Assembly (NCBI GenBank): GCA_009839485.1
Contig: VXPQ01000048.1
Span: forward strand, 1-64,000
Length of the DNA stretch: 64,000 bases
Reading direction: 5' to 3'
Source of the DNA: Bacteroidetes bacterium SB0662_bin_6
GTDB taxonomy: Bacteria; Bacteroidota; Rhodothermia; Rhodothermales; VXPQ01
This document shows, piece by piece, positions 19,473 through 27,332 of the stretch. The notes below the pieces were generated by a model that saw only the letters and a program-made list of their open reading frames with translations, was not told where the DNA came from and searched no databases. The stretch's first letter is position 1. Every line of letters begins with the position of its first letter. The position numbers and the translations under genes were made by a program.

Positions 19473-20720
19473 CTATGGTTGGATGGAGGAGAACCAGGAG
19501 CGAACCGCGTCACGAGTCAGGGTTGCCCTGTCTTCGCCGGCCGCTCGGGATACCGGATAGGGCATGCCTTCCACTTGCACGGTAACGCTATCGAGCTGCT
19601 GCTCCAGTATAATGCTGTCCGCCATACGGAATGTCATAGAACCTCCCCGATCTATCCAGTACGGGCGCCGCAGATCGTTATCCACCGTCACCCTGATCGG
19701 AGCCACACTGCCCTTGTCCGCCACGATCGTGATGTTCAGCGTGTCGGGAAGAAATTGTATGGGGATATCGTTCGCCGGGGATGTGGCATCGGTCATACCG
19801 TTTGCCGGTTCGGCCAACTCCGTAACAGAAGACGATTCCTGCGCAGACCCGTCCGAACCGGATCCCATCCTCGTCAGACCCCAGATGCCCAACCCGACCA
19901 CCACGACGCACACACCAACAAATATCCATCGGGGGTCCGCCCCGCTGCCGCTGGCAGGCCCCCGCGCGCTTGCGCCTTTTGAGGACCTGGCGGTGGTAAC
20001 CCCGGAGAAAGAGAAGGAGGGAACTCTGGCGAAAGGGCTTCGATCAGGAGTTGCGCCGGGCGATGTGTCTTCCCGGGCAGCAGATGTCTTCGCCGCCGAG
20101 GCTTCCCGGGCAGGGGGCTGTTCAGCAGGCGAAGTTTCGGGAGCGGTCGTTTCGGGAGCGGTCGTTTCGGGAGCGGTCGTTTCGGGAGCGGTCGTTTCGG
20201 GGTCGGGTGTTTCGGAAGCAGGCGTTTCGGAAGCGGGCGGCCCGGAATCGTCCTTCCCGTCCGATGCGGCGGGCTTCTCAGAAGGAGTTTCAGCGGATTC
20301 CGGTTCGGTCCGCCTGGATGGAACTGCCTCCTTTACCTGATCCGATTCGGAGGAGGCAGGTTTTGCGCGGCTTGTCTTCTTCTCTTGTTTCGGGGGTTCT
20401 TCCCCGGTCTTTTTCCCGGATTCGCCCAGATACTCTTTGGCCAGCGAACCGGCATATCGCCCCTTGATCGCCAACTCGAGCGCTTGCAGCGTCATCTCCA
20501 CATCCATATCCAGATGCTCGGCGTATCCACGCACGAAGAGCCGGAGATATACCCTGTTGAACTGGGGATGATTGATAAGCGCATCGTGTTCGAAGCGCTT
20601 GATCATATCGTACGCCATCTTGGTGGCGTCGTGTATGTCGGCCAAAGAGACGCCGCGGGCCCTGCGGATACGGCGCAGGTCGCGGGCAAATCGTGTTCCG
20701 CGTTCGGCTTCGCCAGACAT
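19473..20720 (-). CDS. RodZ-like helix-turn-helix membrane protein
   Basis: A 415-residue protein with RodZ-type order. A cytoplasmic HTH_25 domain (about 10-80: LRRIRRARGVSLADIHDATK, IKRFEHD) comes first. A long polar, proline/threonine/glutamate-rich linker (about 100-260) contains tandem PETTA units. A single membrane helix (264-284, RWIFVGVCVVVVGLGIWGL) follows, then a C-terminal DUF4115-like periplasmic beta domain (about 305-400). RodZ links the MreB cytoskeleton to cell-wall synthesis in rod-shaped cells; whether this homologue does so here is an inference. It leads an operon-like run with ligA 24 bases downstream. Confidence 0.82.
   Translation of the reverse strand: MSGEAERGTRFARDLRRIRRARGVSLADIHDATKMAYDMIKRFEHDALINHPQFNRVYLRLFVRGYAEHLDMDVEMTLQALELAIKGRYAGSLAKEYLGESGKKTGEEPPKQEKKTSRAKPASSESDQVKEAVPSRRTEPESAETPSEKPAASDGKDDSGPPASETPASETPDPETTAPETTAPETTAPETTAPETSPAEQPPAREASAAKTSAAREDTSPGATPDRSPFARVPSFSFSGVTTARSSKGASARGPASGSGADPRWIFVGVCVVVVGLGIWGLTRMGSGSDGSAQESSSVTELAEPANGMTDATSPANDIPIQFLPDTLNITIVADKGSVAPIRVTVDNDLRRPYWIDRGGSMTFRMADSIILEQQLDSVTVQVEGMPYPVSRAAGEDRATLTRDAVRSWFSSIQP
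20135..20239 (-). repeat. 15-bp tandem repeat (7 units) inside the rodZ-like gene
   Basis: On the plus strand the unit TTTCGGGAGCGGTCG occurs four times identically (20135-20194), then three times with changes up to 20239. In the protein it encodes PETTA-type pentapeptides. Since 15 is a multiple of 3, unit gain or loss would keep the frame, making this a likely length-variable site. Confidence 0.9.
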
Positions 20721-21075
20721 GTATGAAATATGCTCTGCTTGAATGCGGTGTACAATATCCGCCGGAAATCCGGCAGACCAGCCTCCGGCATGGAAGAAAT
20801 TGAAATACCTGCCGGGAGATATTCCGGGGGACTGCTACCACGCACGAATCGCAAAGATAAAAAAGCCGGGGTGCATGAAAAAGCGAAACCGGTACGAAGA
20901 CGCGAATTATTTGAGGGACAGGGGGCATGAACCGGTATTTCAACCGTCATGCCTGTCAAGGCAAGCACTGCTGCACATGCCCGCGATCGACATCATTGTT
21001 ACTGAACCAATCCCCCCCCTGTGCGTAGAGATGTGCCTTGGACGGCTTTACCGGAATGCAACGCAAGCCGCACCC
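20721..21075. other. intergenic region between rodZ-like gene and tRNA-Lys
   Basis: These 355 bases hold no convincing gene. The only sign I can support is a Bacteroidota-type promoter element for the leftward rodZ-like operon (separate entry). I could not identify a promoter for the tRNA. Confidence 0.6.
20852..20859 (-). promoter_or_regulatory. Bacteroidota-type -7 box for the rodZ-like/ligA operon
   Basis: The minus strand reads TATCTTTG, a perfect match to the TAnnTTTG -7 element, about 130 bases before the rodZ-like start. The -33 element is imperfect (TTTC at 17-nt spacing). Confidence 0.45.
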
Positions 21076-21149
21076 AGGCCCGTAGCTCAATTTGGCAGAG
21101 CAACTGACTCTTAATCAGTGGGTTGGGGGTTCGAGTCCCCCCGGGCCTA
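21076..21149 (+). tRNA. tRNA-Lys (anticodon CTT)
   Basis: A full cloverleaf is visible. The acceptor stem is AGGCCCG/CGGGCCT, the D stem GCTC/GAGC, the anticodon stem ACTGA/TCAGT with loop CTCTTAA (anticodon CTT, lysine AAG codon), and the T stem GGGGG/CCCCC with loop TTCGAGT. The discriminator base is A. CCA is not encoded and must be added after transcription. Confidence 0.96.
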
Positions 21150-21309
21150 CACGATCCCTCTCCGGCGCGTTTCGCTCGTGCGCGCCCTCGGCTATAGCCT
21201 GCTCCATCTCCTCCAGCGAAACGGCAGGCCCCTTGCGCTTCAGCACCCCGAAAAGCCTGTCAATCGGGCGCGCCGGCACAATACGCACTTTGTTCTGTTC
21301 TTTATCCAT
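21115..21309 (-). CDS. short ORF resembling the tail of an AbrB/VapB-type antitoxin
   Basis: A 64-residue frame starting MDKEQNKVRIVPARPIDRLF. Its middle part (VSLEEMEQAIAEGAHER) closely resembles the C-terminal, toxin-binding end of many VapB/AbrB-family antitoxins, which read like L-K-x(n)-VSLEEM-x-x-AIA-x-GA. The N-terminal swapped-hairpin DNA-binding domain is missing. The ATG overlaps the stop of the K+ channel gene (ATGGATAA), which suggests coupling. The last ~11 residues (VGPGGLEPPTH) are the antisense reading of the tRNA-Lys gene and are probably not selected as protein. No toxin gene is adjacent. It is either a decayed antitoxin or a small protein that happens to share the motif. 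Confidence 0.35.
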   Translation of the reverse strand: MDKEQNKVRIVPARPIDRLFGVLKRKGPAVSLEEMEQAIAEGAHERNAPERDRVGPGGLEPPTH

Positions 21310-22222
21310 TCTTCCCGGTATCATTTGTCCGCAGCGGTTCCCCGCAAAAACCGCAATAGGTAACGTTGGGCGTCCCGCTGCCCCGGCCACAGGCCCCGCA
21401 TACTTTCCATGTGGACTGGCCTCCCCCATAGAACCTTCCCATCTCCACCCCGACAATGCCGGTCGGGACGGCAATAATGGCGTATCCGGTGAACATCAGC
21501 AGCACGGCCAGCATCTGACCGAGCGGCGTCATCGGCGCAATATCCCCGTACCCGACCGTGGTTACCGTCACGATGGCCCAGTATACCCCGCGCGGAATGC
21601 TTGTAAAGCCCGCATCGGCCCCTTCAATGACATACATGAGCGACCCTACAATCACGACGATCGTGGATACGGCCAGCATAAAAACCGTGATTTTGCGCCG
21701 ACCCGCCCTGAGCGCCGTGAAAAGCACATCTTCCGCGACAAGGAACCGCACCAGTTTGAGCACGCGGAACACCCGCAAAACGCGCAGCACCCGGATCGTA
21801 AGAAGAAATCGACCCGGTGGAAATATGACGCTGAGAAACGTCGGCAGAATGGCGAGAAGATCCACCACGCCGAAAAAACTTGTCGCATACTTCCTGGCGT
21901 TCCGGGCGCTGTAGAGCCGCAGCACGTATTCCACCGTAAAAAGAATCGTGAATATCCATTCGAGGAAGGCCAGTTCGGCGCCCCACCGCTCGGATACGGC
22001 AACCATGCTGTCCAGCATGACCGCCACGATACTCAACAGAATCACTATAATGAGCACCACGTCGAAGAGATGCCCCGCCGGGGTGTCGTTCCCGAAAATG
22101 ATGATTTCCACACGCTCACGGAGCGGCGAACGCCGGGACGCACCGGACTCAGTAGACACGTCGGATGCAGAAGATGAGTCGGAAGTATCGGACATATCGG
22201 TTGCGTTGCCTGTATCGGACAT
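21302..22222 (-). CDS. voltage-gated-type potassium channel with C-terminal zinc ribbon
   Basis: A 306-residue inner-membrane ion channel with six membrane segments of the Kv plan. S4 carries regularly spaced arginines (R144, R147, R150, R153 in IRVLRVLRVFRVLKLVRF), and the pore loop has the K+ selectivity filter TVGYGD (222-227). After S6 the chain ends in a four-cysteine ribbon, CGAC (275-278) and CGFC (290-293), which probably binds zinc. The N-terminus is serine- and aspartate-rich. ATGs at 22282 and 22333 are alternative starts; 22222 was chosen because the upstream residues look non-coding. It transports K+ down its gradient; the physiological role is unknown. Confidence 0.9.
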   Translation of the reverse strand: MSDTGNATDMSDTSDSSSASDVSTESGASRRSPLRERVEIIIFGNDTPAGHLFDVVLIIVILLSIVAVMLDSMVAVSERWGAELAFLEWIFTILFTVEYVLRLYSARNARKYATSFFGVVDLLAILPTFLSVIFPPGRFLLTIRVLRVLRVFRVLKLVRFLVAEDVLFTALRAGRRKITVFMLAVSTIVVIVGSLMYVIEGADAGFTSIPRGVYWAIVTVTTVGYGDIAPMTPLGQMLAVLLMFTGYAIIAVPTGIVGVEMGRFYGGGQSTWKVCGACGRGSGTPNVTYCGFCGEPLRTNDTGKNG

Positions 22223-22319
22223 GTCAAAATAGGGGAAATGGGAAAATGACCCGGAATGGGTACAAACATACAGATTTTCCATTAGGAAGCACGCGTTCGC
22301 TCCAAACAATTCAAAACCA

Positions 22320-22350
22320 TTTGCAGAGCGCATTCGGGCGCGGTAGTTTG
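22320..22350 (+). promoter_or_regulatory. possible promoter of the DUF3500 gene
   Basis: TTTG (22320-22323), a 20-base spacer, then TAGTTTG (22344-22350). This is one base short of TAnnTTTG but at the right spacing, 45 bases before the start codon. Confidence 0.35.
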
Positions 22351-22394
22351 CCTTCGGTGTTTATCGCCGGAAAAACCTCATATCTCCCTTATTC

Positions 22395-23453
22395 ATGCAA
22401 CGGTTCTCGTTTCACAGGAAACGGTCCACAGCGTGTCTGGTGCTCGCCGTATTGCCTGTCGTTGCCGCCGCGCTTTGCGTTCCAGTACGGGCCCAGCACG
22501 TTCAGCAACTCTCCACTGCAGAGCGCATGGCCTACGCTGCAAACCAATTCATCGAAACGCTGGACGCCGATCAGCAAGCCATGGCGGTATGGCCGTTTGA
22601 CGACGAGGAACGGTACAATTTTCACTTCGTGCCGCGTGCACGCAACGGGCTGCCGCTCAAGCAAATGACGCGGCCACAGCGCATCGCCGCGCACAGTTTG
22701 CTGCGAAGCGCTCTGAGTTCGCAGGGATACCTCAAAGTCACCAGCGTCATACAACTGGAACGCGTGCTCGAAATCCTCGAGGGAAGCGCTCACCGCGACC
22801 GTGAATTATACTTCGTGACCGTGTTCGGCGAACCCGGCGGAGACGCCCCCTGGGGCTGGCGGTTCGAGGGACACCACCTGTCGCTCAATTACACGTCCGT
22901 CACGGGCGTCACCGTCACTACACCCACGTTCTTCGGGGCCAATCCGGCAGAAGTGCGCTCCGGCCCCGGCACCGGCCTTCGCGTGCTGGCCGCAGAGGAA
23001 GACCTGGGCAGGCAACTGATACGCATACTCCCCTCCGATCGGCGCGAACGGGCCATCATCGCCTCTACGGCGCCTGACGAGATTATCACAGGCGCCGACC
23101 GGGAAGTGCGTCTGGAGCACTTCGAAGGACTTCCCGTCGCGGATATGACCGCAGCAGAACGCAGCCTGCTGCAGCGGCTGATCCTCGAATACCTGCATAA
23201 TATGCCAGAGGATATAGCCGAAAAACAGTTTGCCAGGATCGAGGAGACATTCGACGCCCTGTGGTTCGCCTGGGCCGGCCCGCTCGAACCCGGGGCGGGT
23301 CACTATTATCGCATTCACGGCCCGACGGTGCTTTTCGAATACGATAATACGCAGAACGGGGCCAACCATGTGCACAGCGTATGGCGGGACCTCGAAAACG
23401 ATTTCGGGGAGGATCTTCTGCGGCGGCACTACGACGAACACGCTCACGACTGA
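22395..23453 (+). CDS. DUF3500 family exported protein
   Basis: A 352-residue protein with a signal peptide (CLVLAVLPVVAAALCVPVRA-Q). The body matches the DUF3500 pattern: an N-terminal helical region (AANQFIETLDADQQAMAVWPF), RYNFHFVPR, GLPLKQMTRPQR, then DRELYFVTVFGEP...WGWRFEGHHLSLNYT and a C-terminal GHYYRIHGPTVLFEYDNTQ-NGANHVHSVWRD. The conserved histidines and aspartates look like a metal or catalytic centre, but the family's biochemical function is not established. It is monocistronic by position, 120 bases ahead of a secreted protease on the same strand. Confidence 0.85.
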   Translation: MQRFSFHRKRSTACLVLAVLPVVAAALCVPVRAQHVQQLSTAERMAYAANQFIETLDADQQAMAVWPFDDEERYNFHFVPRARNGLPLKQMTRPQRIAAHSLLRSALSSQGYLKVTSVIQLERVLEILEGSAHRDRELYFVTVFGEPGGDAPWGWRFEGHHLSLNYTSVTGVTVTTPTFFGANPAEVRSGPGTGLRVLAAEEDLGRQLIRILPSDRRERAIIASTAPDEIITGADREVRLEHFEGLPVADMTAAERSLLQRLILEYLHNMPEDIAEKQFARIEETFDALWFAWAGPLEPGAGHYYRIHGPTVLFEYDNTQNGANHVHSVWRDLENDFGEDLLRRHYDEHAHD

Positions 23454-23503
23454 TCCGTCTCCGCATCCATATCCGCGAACTTCTTCCCCGCCCGATCATA
23501 CCG

Positions 23504-23511
23504 TATCTTTA
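23504..23511 (+). promoter_or_regulatory. possible -7 box for the subtilase gene
   Basis: TATCTTTA matches TAnnTTTG at seven of eight positions and lies 62 bases before the subtilase start. No good -33 element is seen. Confidence 0.3.
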
Positions 23512-23573
23512 GCGAATCCCCCCTTCAGAGAATAATCCGGCCCAAGGCATCGCCATTCAGTACACATCTTCTT

Positions 23574-25292
23574 ATGAAACCTTTTGGCAAGCCCGCCGGC
23601 ATCTCCTTGTGGCTGTTTCTCCTGATCCCGGGGGTCTTTGGCGCCGAGGAGGTTGCAGGGCAGATACCGAAACAATCTTCCGCTAACGCCGCGGTATCGG
23701 ATCGGACTGATTCCATGGCGGAGCCCGCAGGCTATTGGATCTTTCTGGACGGCAAACCGGATACGTCCCCCGTCGAAATAAGCGAGCGGGCCCTGGCGCG
23801 CCGGGCGCGCCGCGGGCAGCCGTATGCCGCGGAACTGGACAGAAACGTCTCCCCGACATATATCCGCGCACTTGAAGAACTCGGGGTAGAAATTCAGGTG
23901 GAAAGCCGCTGGCTGAATGCGGTAAGCGCAGTATTGACGGAGGAATCGCTTGCCCGGGTCCGGCAGATGGATTTTGTGCGGGATGTGCGTCCGCTGGCCC
24001 GGCGAAAAACGACGTTCCCTGAACCGGTTTCGGGAGCGGCGCCCGTGTCGAAGACGGCGGGTGATCGCTATGGCTTGTCCCGAACGCAGCTTGCCTTGAT
24101 GAACGCCATCGCCCCGCTCGAGCGGGGCATCAATGGAAAAGGGGTTCGGATCGGGTTTCTCGACACCCCGTTCTACGAATTTAACCATCCCGTTTTCGAT
24201 TCTCTGAGAAGCGACGGCCGCCTCATTGAAATAAGGAATTTCACAGGAAAAACGGACGATCCCAGCACGCATGGCATGCAGGTAGCTTCCGTGGCCGTAG
24301 GGTACCAGGAGGGCGAACTGATAGGTCCGGCGCATGCAGCCGAAGTGCTTGCAGGCGCCACGGAGTATACACCCACGGAAACGAACCAGGAAGAGCACAA
24401 CCTCGTAGCCGGTCTCGAGTGGATGGAAAGCGAGGGCGTGGATGTGGTCAACATCTCCCTCGGTTATACCGATGCGTTCAATGCGGGGCAAAACCGCTAC
24501 ACCGTGAGCGATCTCGACGGCGACACAGGGATCACGACGATTGCCGTGGATCAGGCGGCAGCGCTCGGCGTGGTCGTGGTGACAAGCGCGGGAAATTCGG
24601 GTGATAAGAGCTGGTACTATATCTCCACACCCGCCGATGCGGATTCTGCGATTACGGTAGGAGCCGTTCGCCGCGATTCGTCCCGCGCTCCGTTCAGTTC
24701 GTTCGGTCCCACGGCCGACGGCCGTATCAAGCCGGATGTTTCCGCCATGGGCGTCGGCGTTTATCTTGCCCGTCCCGGAAACCGGTTTAGCAGGTTCGGG
24801 AACGGTACCTCGTATTCCAGCCCGCTCACAGCAGCGGTCGTCGCGCAAATGTTGCAGGTCAATCCGGACCTTGCCCCCATGGATGTCCTCGACATTTTGC
24901 GCAGCACGGCCCATCAATCGGAATCCCCGGACAATTCGCTGGGCTGGGGTATCGTAAACGCCGACGAGGCAATCAAAATGGCGGAAAGCATGGCCGATCC
25001 GCTGTCCTCATCTGCTGTAGAACTTCCGACAGAAACGGCGCTTCTGGGCAACTATCCGAATCCGTTCAATCCGGAAACCACCATACGGTATATGTTGCCG
25101 CAGACCGGCAAGGTGCATCTTGCGGTGTACAACCTGCTCGGTCACGAAGTGGCGGTGCTTGTCGACGAATCGAAACCCGCAGGCCACCATGCCACGCGCT
25201 TCGAGGCAGGCAATCTGCCCAGCGGAGCGTACCTCTACCGGTTGCAGACGCAAGACAGGATCATGGCCAAAACCATGATTCTCGTCAAGTGA
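23574..25292 (+). CDS. secreted subtilisin-like serine protease with T9SS sorting domain
   Basis: A 572-residue S8 peptidase. A signal peptide (SLWLFLLIPGVFGA) is followed by a propeptide-like region (GYWIFLDGKPDTSPVEISER... up to about 165) and a catalytic domain. The triad is Asp197 in IGFLDTPF, His233 in STHGMQVASV and Ser413 in GTSYSSPLTA, with the oxyanion Asn341 in TSAGNSG. Residues about 490-572 are a T9SS type A sorting domain (NYPNPFNPETTIRYMLP ... SGAYLYRLQ ... KTMILVK). It is expected to be exported to the cell surface or medium and to degrade protein. Aspartate and histidine motifs are slightly divergent from classical subtilisin, but all catalytic residues are present. Confidence 0.92.
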   Translation: MKPFGKPAGISLWLFLLIPGVFGAEEVAGQIPKQSSANAAVSDRTDSMAEPAGYWIFLDGKPDTSPVEISERALARRARRGQPYAAELDRNVSPTYIRALEELGVEIQVESRWLNAVSAVLTEESLARVRQMDFVRDVRPLARRKTTFPEPVSGAAPVSKTAGDRYGLSRTQLALMNAIAPLERGINGKGVRIGFLDTPFYEFNHPVFDSLRSDGRLIEIRNFTGKTDDPSTHGMQVASVAVGYQEGELIGPAHAAEVLAGATEYTPTETNQEEHNLVAGLEWMESEGVDVVNISLGYTDAFNAGQNRYTVSDLDGDTGITTIAVDQAAALGVVVVTSAGNSGDKSWYYISTPADADSAITVGAVRRDSSRAPFSSFGPTADGRIKPDVSAMGVGVYLARPGNRFSRFGNGTSYSSPLTAAVVAQMLQVNPDLAPMDVLDILRSTAHQSESPDNSLGWGIVNADEAIKMAESMADPLSSSAVELPTETALLGNYPNPFNPETTIRYMLPQTGKVHLAVYNLLGHEVAVLVDESKPAGHHATRFEAGNLPSGAYLYRLQTQDRIMAKTMILVK

Positions 25293-25344
25293 ACCGGCTG
25301 AAAGAGCGAGGAGCCCAGCATACAACGGATGCGGGGGCCCGTAT

Positions 25345-26139
25345 CTACACCTGGGAATAGCCCGTCGGGCGAAGCACGTAGCTGCTGATGGCTGATACGG
25401 TTTCAGCGTAATACGGATCGGCGCTGAGCGTCCTCCAGTCCGGATGGGCAATGAACTTCGCCCACGCCTCCTCTCTGGCGGCCATGCTCTCGAAAACCAG
25501 CATGTACGTGAGGTTCGGAAGCAACTCGCCCACGAGCGCTTCTCCGAAAAAGACAGGATGCAGGCCCACTTCGCGGAAGATCGGGATTTCGCCGTTGTCG
25601 AACATCTCGATCTTGCGGATCCCGGCCTCGTCGCTTTGGCTTTCGTAGACGCGCAGTTCGAAGACCCGGCCGTCCGAATCGATCGGCGTCTCCATCACCG
25701 GCATGCCGTCGAACGCCTTGAAAAGCGAACTCTCGTACCGGACATAGGAGGGATCGGCCATGGAGCGCTTCAGAAAGCCCTCCCCGGCCTGCATGTAGGT
25801 CTCGTCCTCTGCAAGGCGCCGGCGCACCGTCGTCGCCGATGCAAGGTCCGCATGCGGAAGAAGCACATACACCGAAGGGCCATTCGGGCCGTGCGCAACC
25901 GTGAATGCGCCTACCGGCTCAATGCCGAGGCGGTTCAGCGCGGGTACCGCCACATCTCCCCAGAAAGCATGAAACGCGCCCTGCTGGGACACGTTGCGCA
26001 AGCGGTACCGGCGCAATTCGTAGTACTGCGGCGAAAGAGCGGTGCTGCGCGTTACGGCGCCGAGGGCGGCATGCGGCGCTGCAAGAGACGCGAGGGCTGC
26101 CGGGGCGGCAGAAGCGAGCAAAGTACGTCTGTTCATCAT
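25345..26139 (-). CDS. NIPSNAP family protein with Tat-type signal
   Basis: A 264-residue protein beginning MMNRRTLLASAAPAALASLAAP, a twin-arginine-like leader with the RR followed by a hydrophobic stretch. Two NIPSNAP-like ferredoxin-fold halves follow: YYELRRYRLRNVSQQGAFHAFWGD and VFELRVYESQSDEAGIRKIEMF, each ending in a conserved aromatic region (YVLLPH, YMLVFES). NIPSNAP domains are small dimeric alpha-beta barrels of unclear function, often next to sugar catabolism genes in marine Bacteroidota and Planctomycetes. It is last in the leftward gene set that includes a sulfatase and an esterase. The open frame extends to 26190, but only the start near 26139 gives a signal. Confidence 0.82.
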   Translation of the reverse strand: MMNRRTLLASAAPAALASLAAPHAALGAVTRSTALSPQYYELRRYRLRNVSQQGAFHAFWGDVAVPALNRLGIEPVGAFTVAHGPNGPSVYVLLPHADLASATTVRRRLAEDETYMQAGEGFLKRSMADPSYVRYESSLFKAFDGMPVMETPIDSDGRVFELRVYESQSDEAGIRKIEMFDNGEIPIFREVGLHPVFFGEALVGELLPNLTYMLVFESMAAREEAWAKFIAHPDWRTLSADPYYAETVSAISSYVLRPTGYSQV

Positions 26140-26239
26140 CTTGAGAAGGGTTTTGTGTCTTTTTTGCCGTACGAACGACCGGCCCTGCAAATCGGGAGCA
26201 GCCGTCCGACGGCATAGCGCCGCAGCAATCGCTCCACGG

Positions 26240-27163
26240 CTACATGGAGACTTTCAGGGCAATGAGTTGGTGGGACATCATCACGGGCACGTACAACATC
26301 TGCGTATCGGCCACGAATTCCACATCGGCGGTACCCTGCCCGGGGGTGAGCAATACGGTCAAGCCTTCTCCATCGCGGAAATGCAGCAGGCTGCCGCCGC
26401 CCCAATCCGACACGAACAGGCCGCCCATGCCGTCCGGCTCGATCGCGTCCAGCGCGCCCTCCGGCTCGGTTCCATGCAGGGCGCGCACACGCTGATCCGC
26501 AAACGAGATCGCTTGCAGGTACCGGGCCCCGCCCGGCTCTTCCGCCGTGGAATCGGCGGCGGCAATGTATAGCTCGTCCCCTATCACATGGACGCCGTTG
26601 GGCACCAGCACGTTATCGTGTTCGAGCCAGACGCCGAAAGCGCCGTCCTGCAGCGCATAGACCTTGCTGTACCGCGAATCGGAGACGTAGACCGCGCCGT
26701 CCTCGCCCACGGTCACATCGTTCAGATAGACCTCGTCCCCTTCGACCACATGCTCGGCCATAATCTCTCCGGAATCGAGATCGATTTCCAGGAGGGCATT
26801 CACATCCGTTACGTACAGGCGATCCCCTCCATGCGCCATACCCTTCGGGTCATTCAGATCGGTCACCCACATGGAGTCCACGGTCGTCCCGTCTGCGGAC
26901 ACTCTGGTTATGGAGCCCGGCCCGTCAAAACTGATATTCGAGACGTACAAGGCGCTGCGTTCCGCATCGTAGATGACCGATTCCGGATGGGTAAGCCCCT
27001 CTTCGAGGAGCCATACTTCCGTGAGAACGACCGGTCCAGGCGGTTCCTCGGCAGGCATTTCCTCTTCGGCGGCCGGCTGGCACCCGATGGAGAACACGGT
27101 CAGCAGGATAAAGGCAAGCACGAAAGAGGCGCCTCGTAAAACAGGATTTTTATGCAATATCAT
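26240..27163 (-). CDS. SMP-30/gluconolactonase-like beta-propeller lipoprotein
   Basis: A 307-residue lipoprotein: signal LAFILLTVFSIGC, acidic linker (AAEEEMPAEEPPG), then a repeated beta-propeller pattern with blades such as HPESVIYDAERSALYVSNI, DPKGMAHGGDRLYVTDV, YLNDVTVGEDGAVYVSDS, VPNGVHVIGDELYIA and DAIEPDGMGGLFVSDW. This is the SMP-30/Gluconolactonase/LRE-like or NHL-like arrangement. It may bind or hydrolyse a sugar lactone in the envelope; catalytic metal ligands cannot be assigned with certainty. The ATG at 27163 is chosen because it gives the lipoprotein signal; the upstream in-frame extension to 27310 does not. Confidence 0.78.
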   Translation of the reverse strand: MILHKNPVLRGASFVLAFILLTVFSIGCQPAAEEEMPAEEPPGPVVLTEVWLLEEGLTHPESVIYDAERSALYVSNISFDGPGSITRVSADGTTVDSMWVTDLNDPKGMAHGGDRLYVTDVNALLEIDLDSGEIMAEHVVEGDEVYLNDVTVGEDGAVYVSDSRYSKVYALQDGAFGVWLEHDNVLVPNGVHVIGDELYIAAADSTAEEPGGARYLQAISFADQRVRALHGTEPEGALDAIEPDGMGGLFVSDWGGGSLLHFRDGEGLTVLLTPGQGTADVEFVADTQMLYVPVMMSHQLIALKVSM

Positions 27164-27287
27164 GTGATTTGCCGCAAACGCGACGGTTTGGTGAAAACAG
27201 GGGTGTGGGACAGGAAAATTATGCAATACACGCAGGACGGCGCGTTCATCGGATATTCGGAAGCGCGCCGGGCGAAAAACTGCGATC

Positions 27288-27295
27288 CAAAGATA
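27288..27295 (-). promoter_or_regulatory. -7 box upstream of the SMP-30-like lipoprotein gene
   Basis: The minus strand reads TATCTTTG, identical to the boxes at 20852 and 31492, in the gap after the sulfatase gene and about 125 bases before the lipoprotein start. The -33 element is not recognisable. Confidence 0.4.
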
Positions 27296-27332
27296 CGACA
27301 GAGGCGACAATCCGACCGCATGCGCTCCGGAA

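Noticed and set aside
20135-20239. Regular short repeats that might be a CRISPR array
   Set aside because: The 15-bp units are contiguous with no spacers and lie in frame within a coding region.
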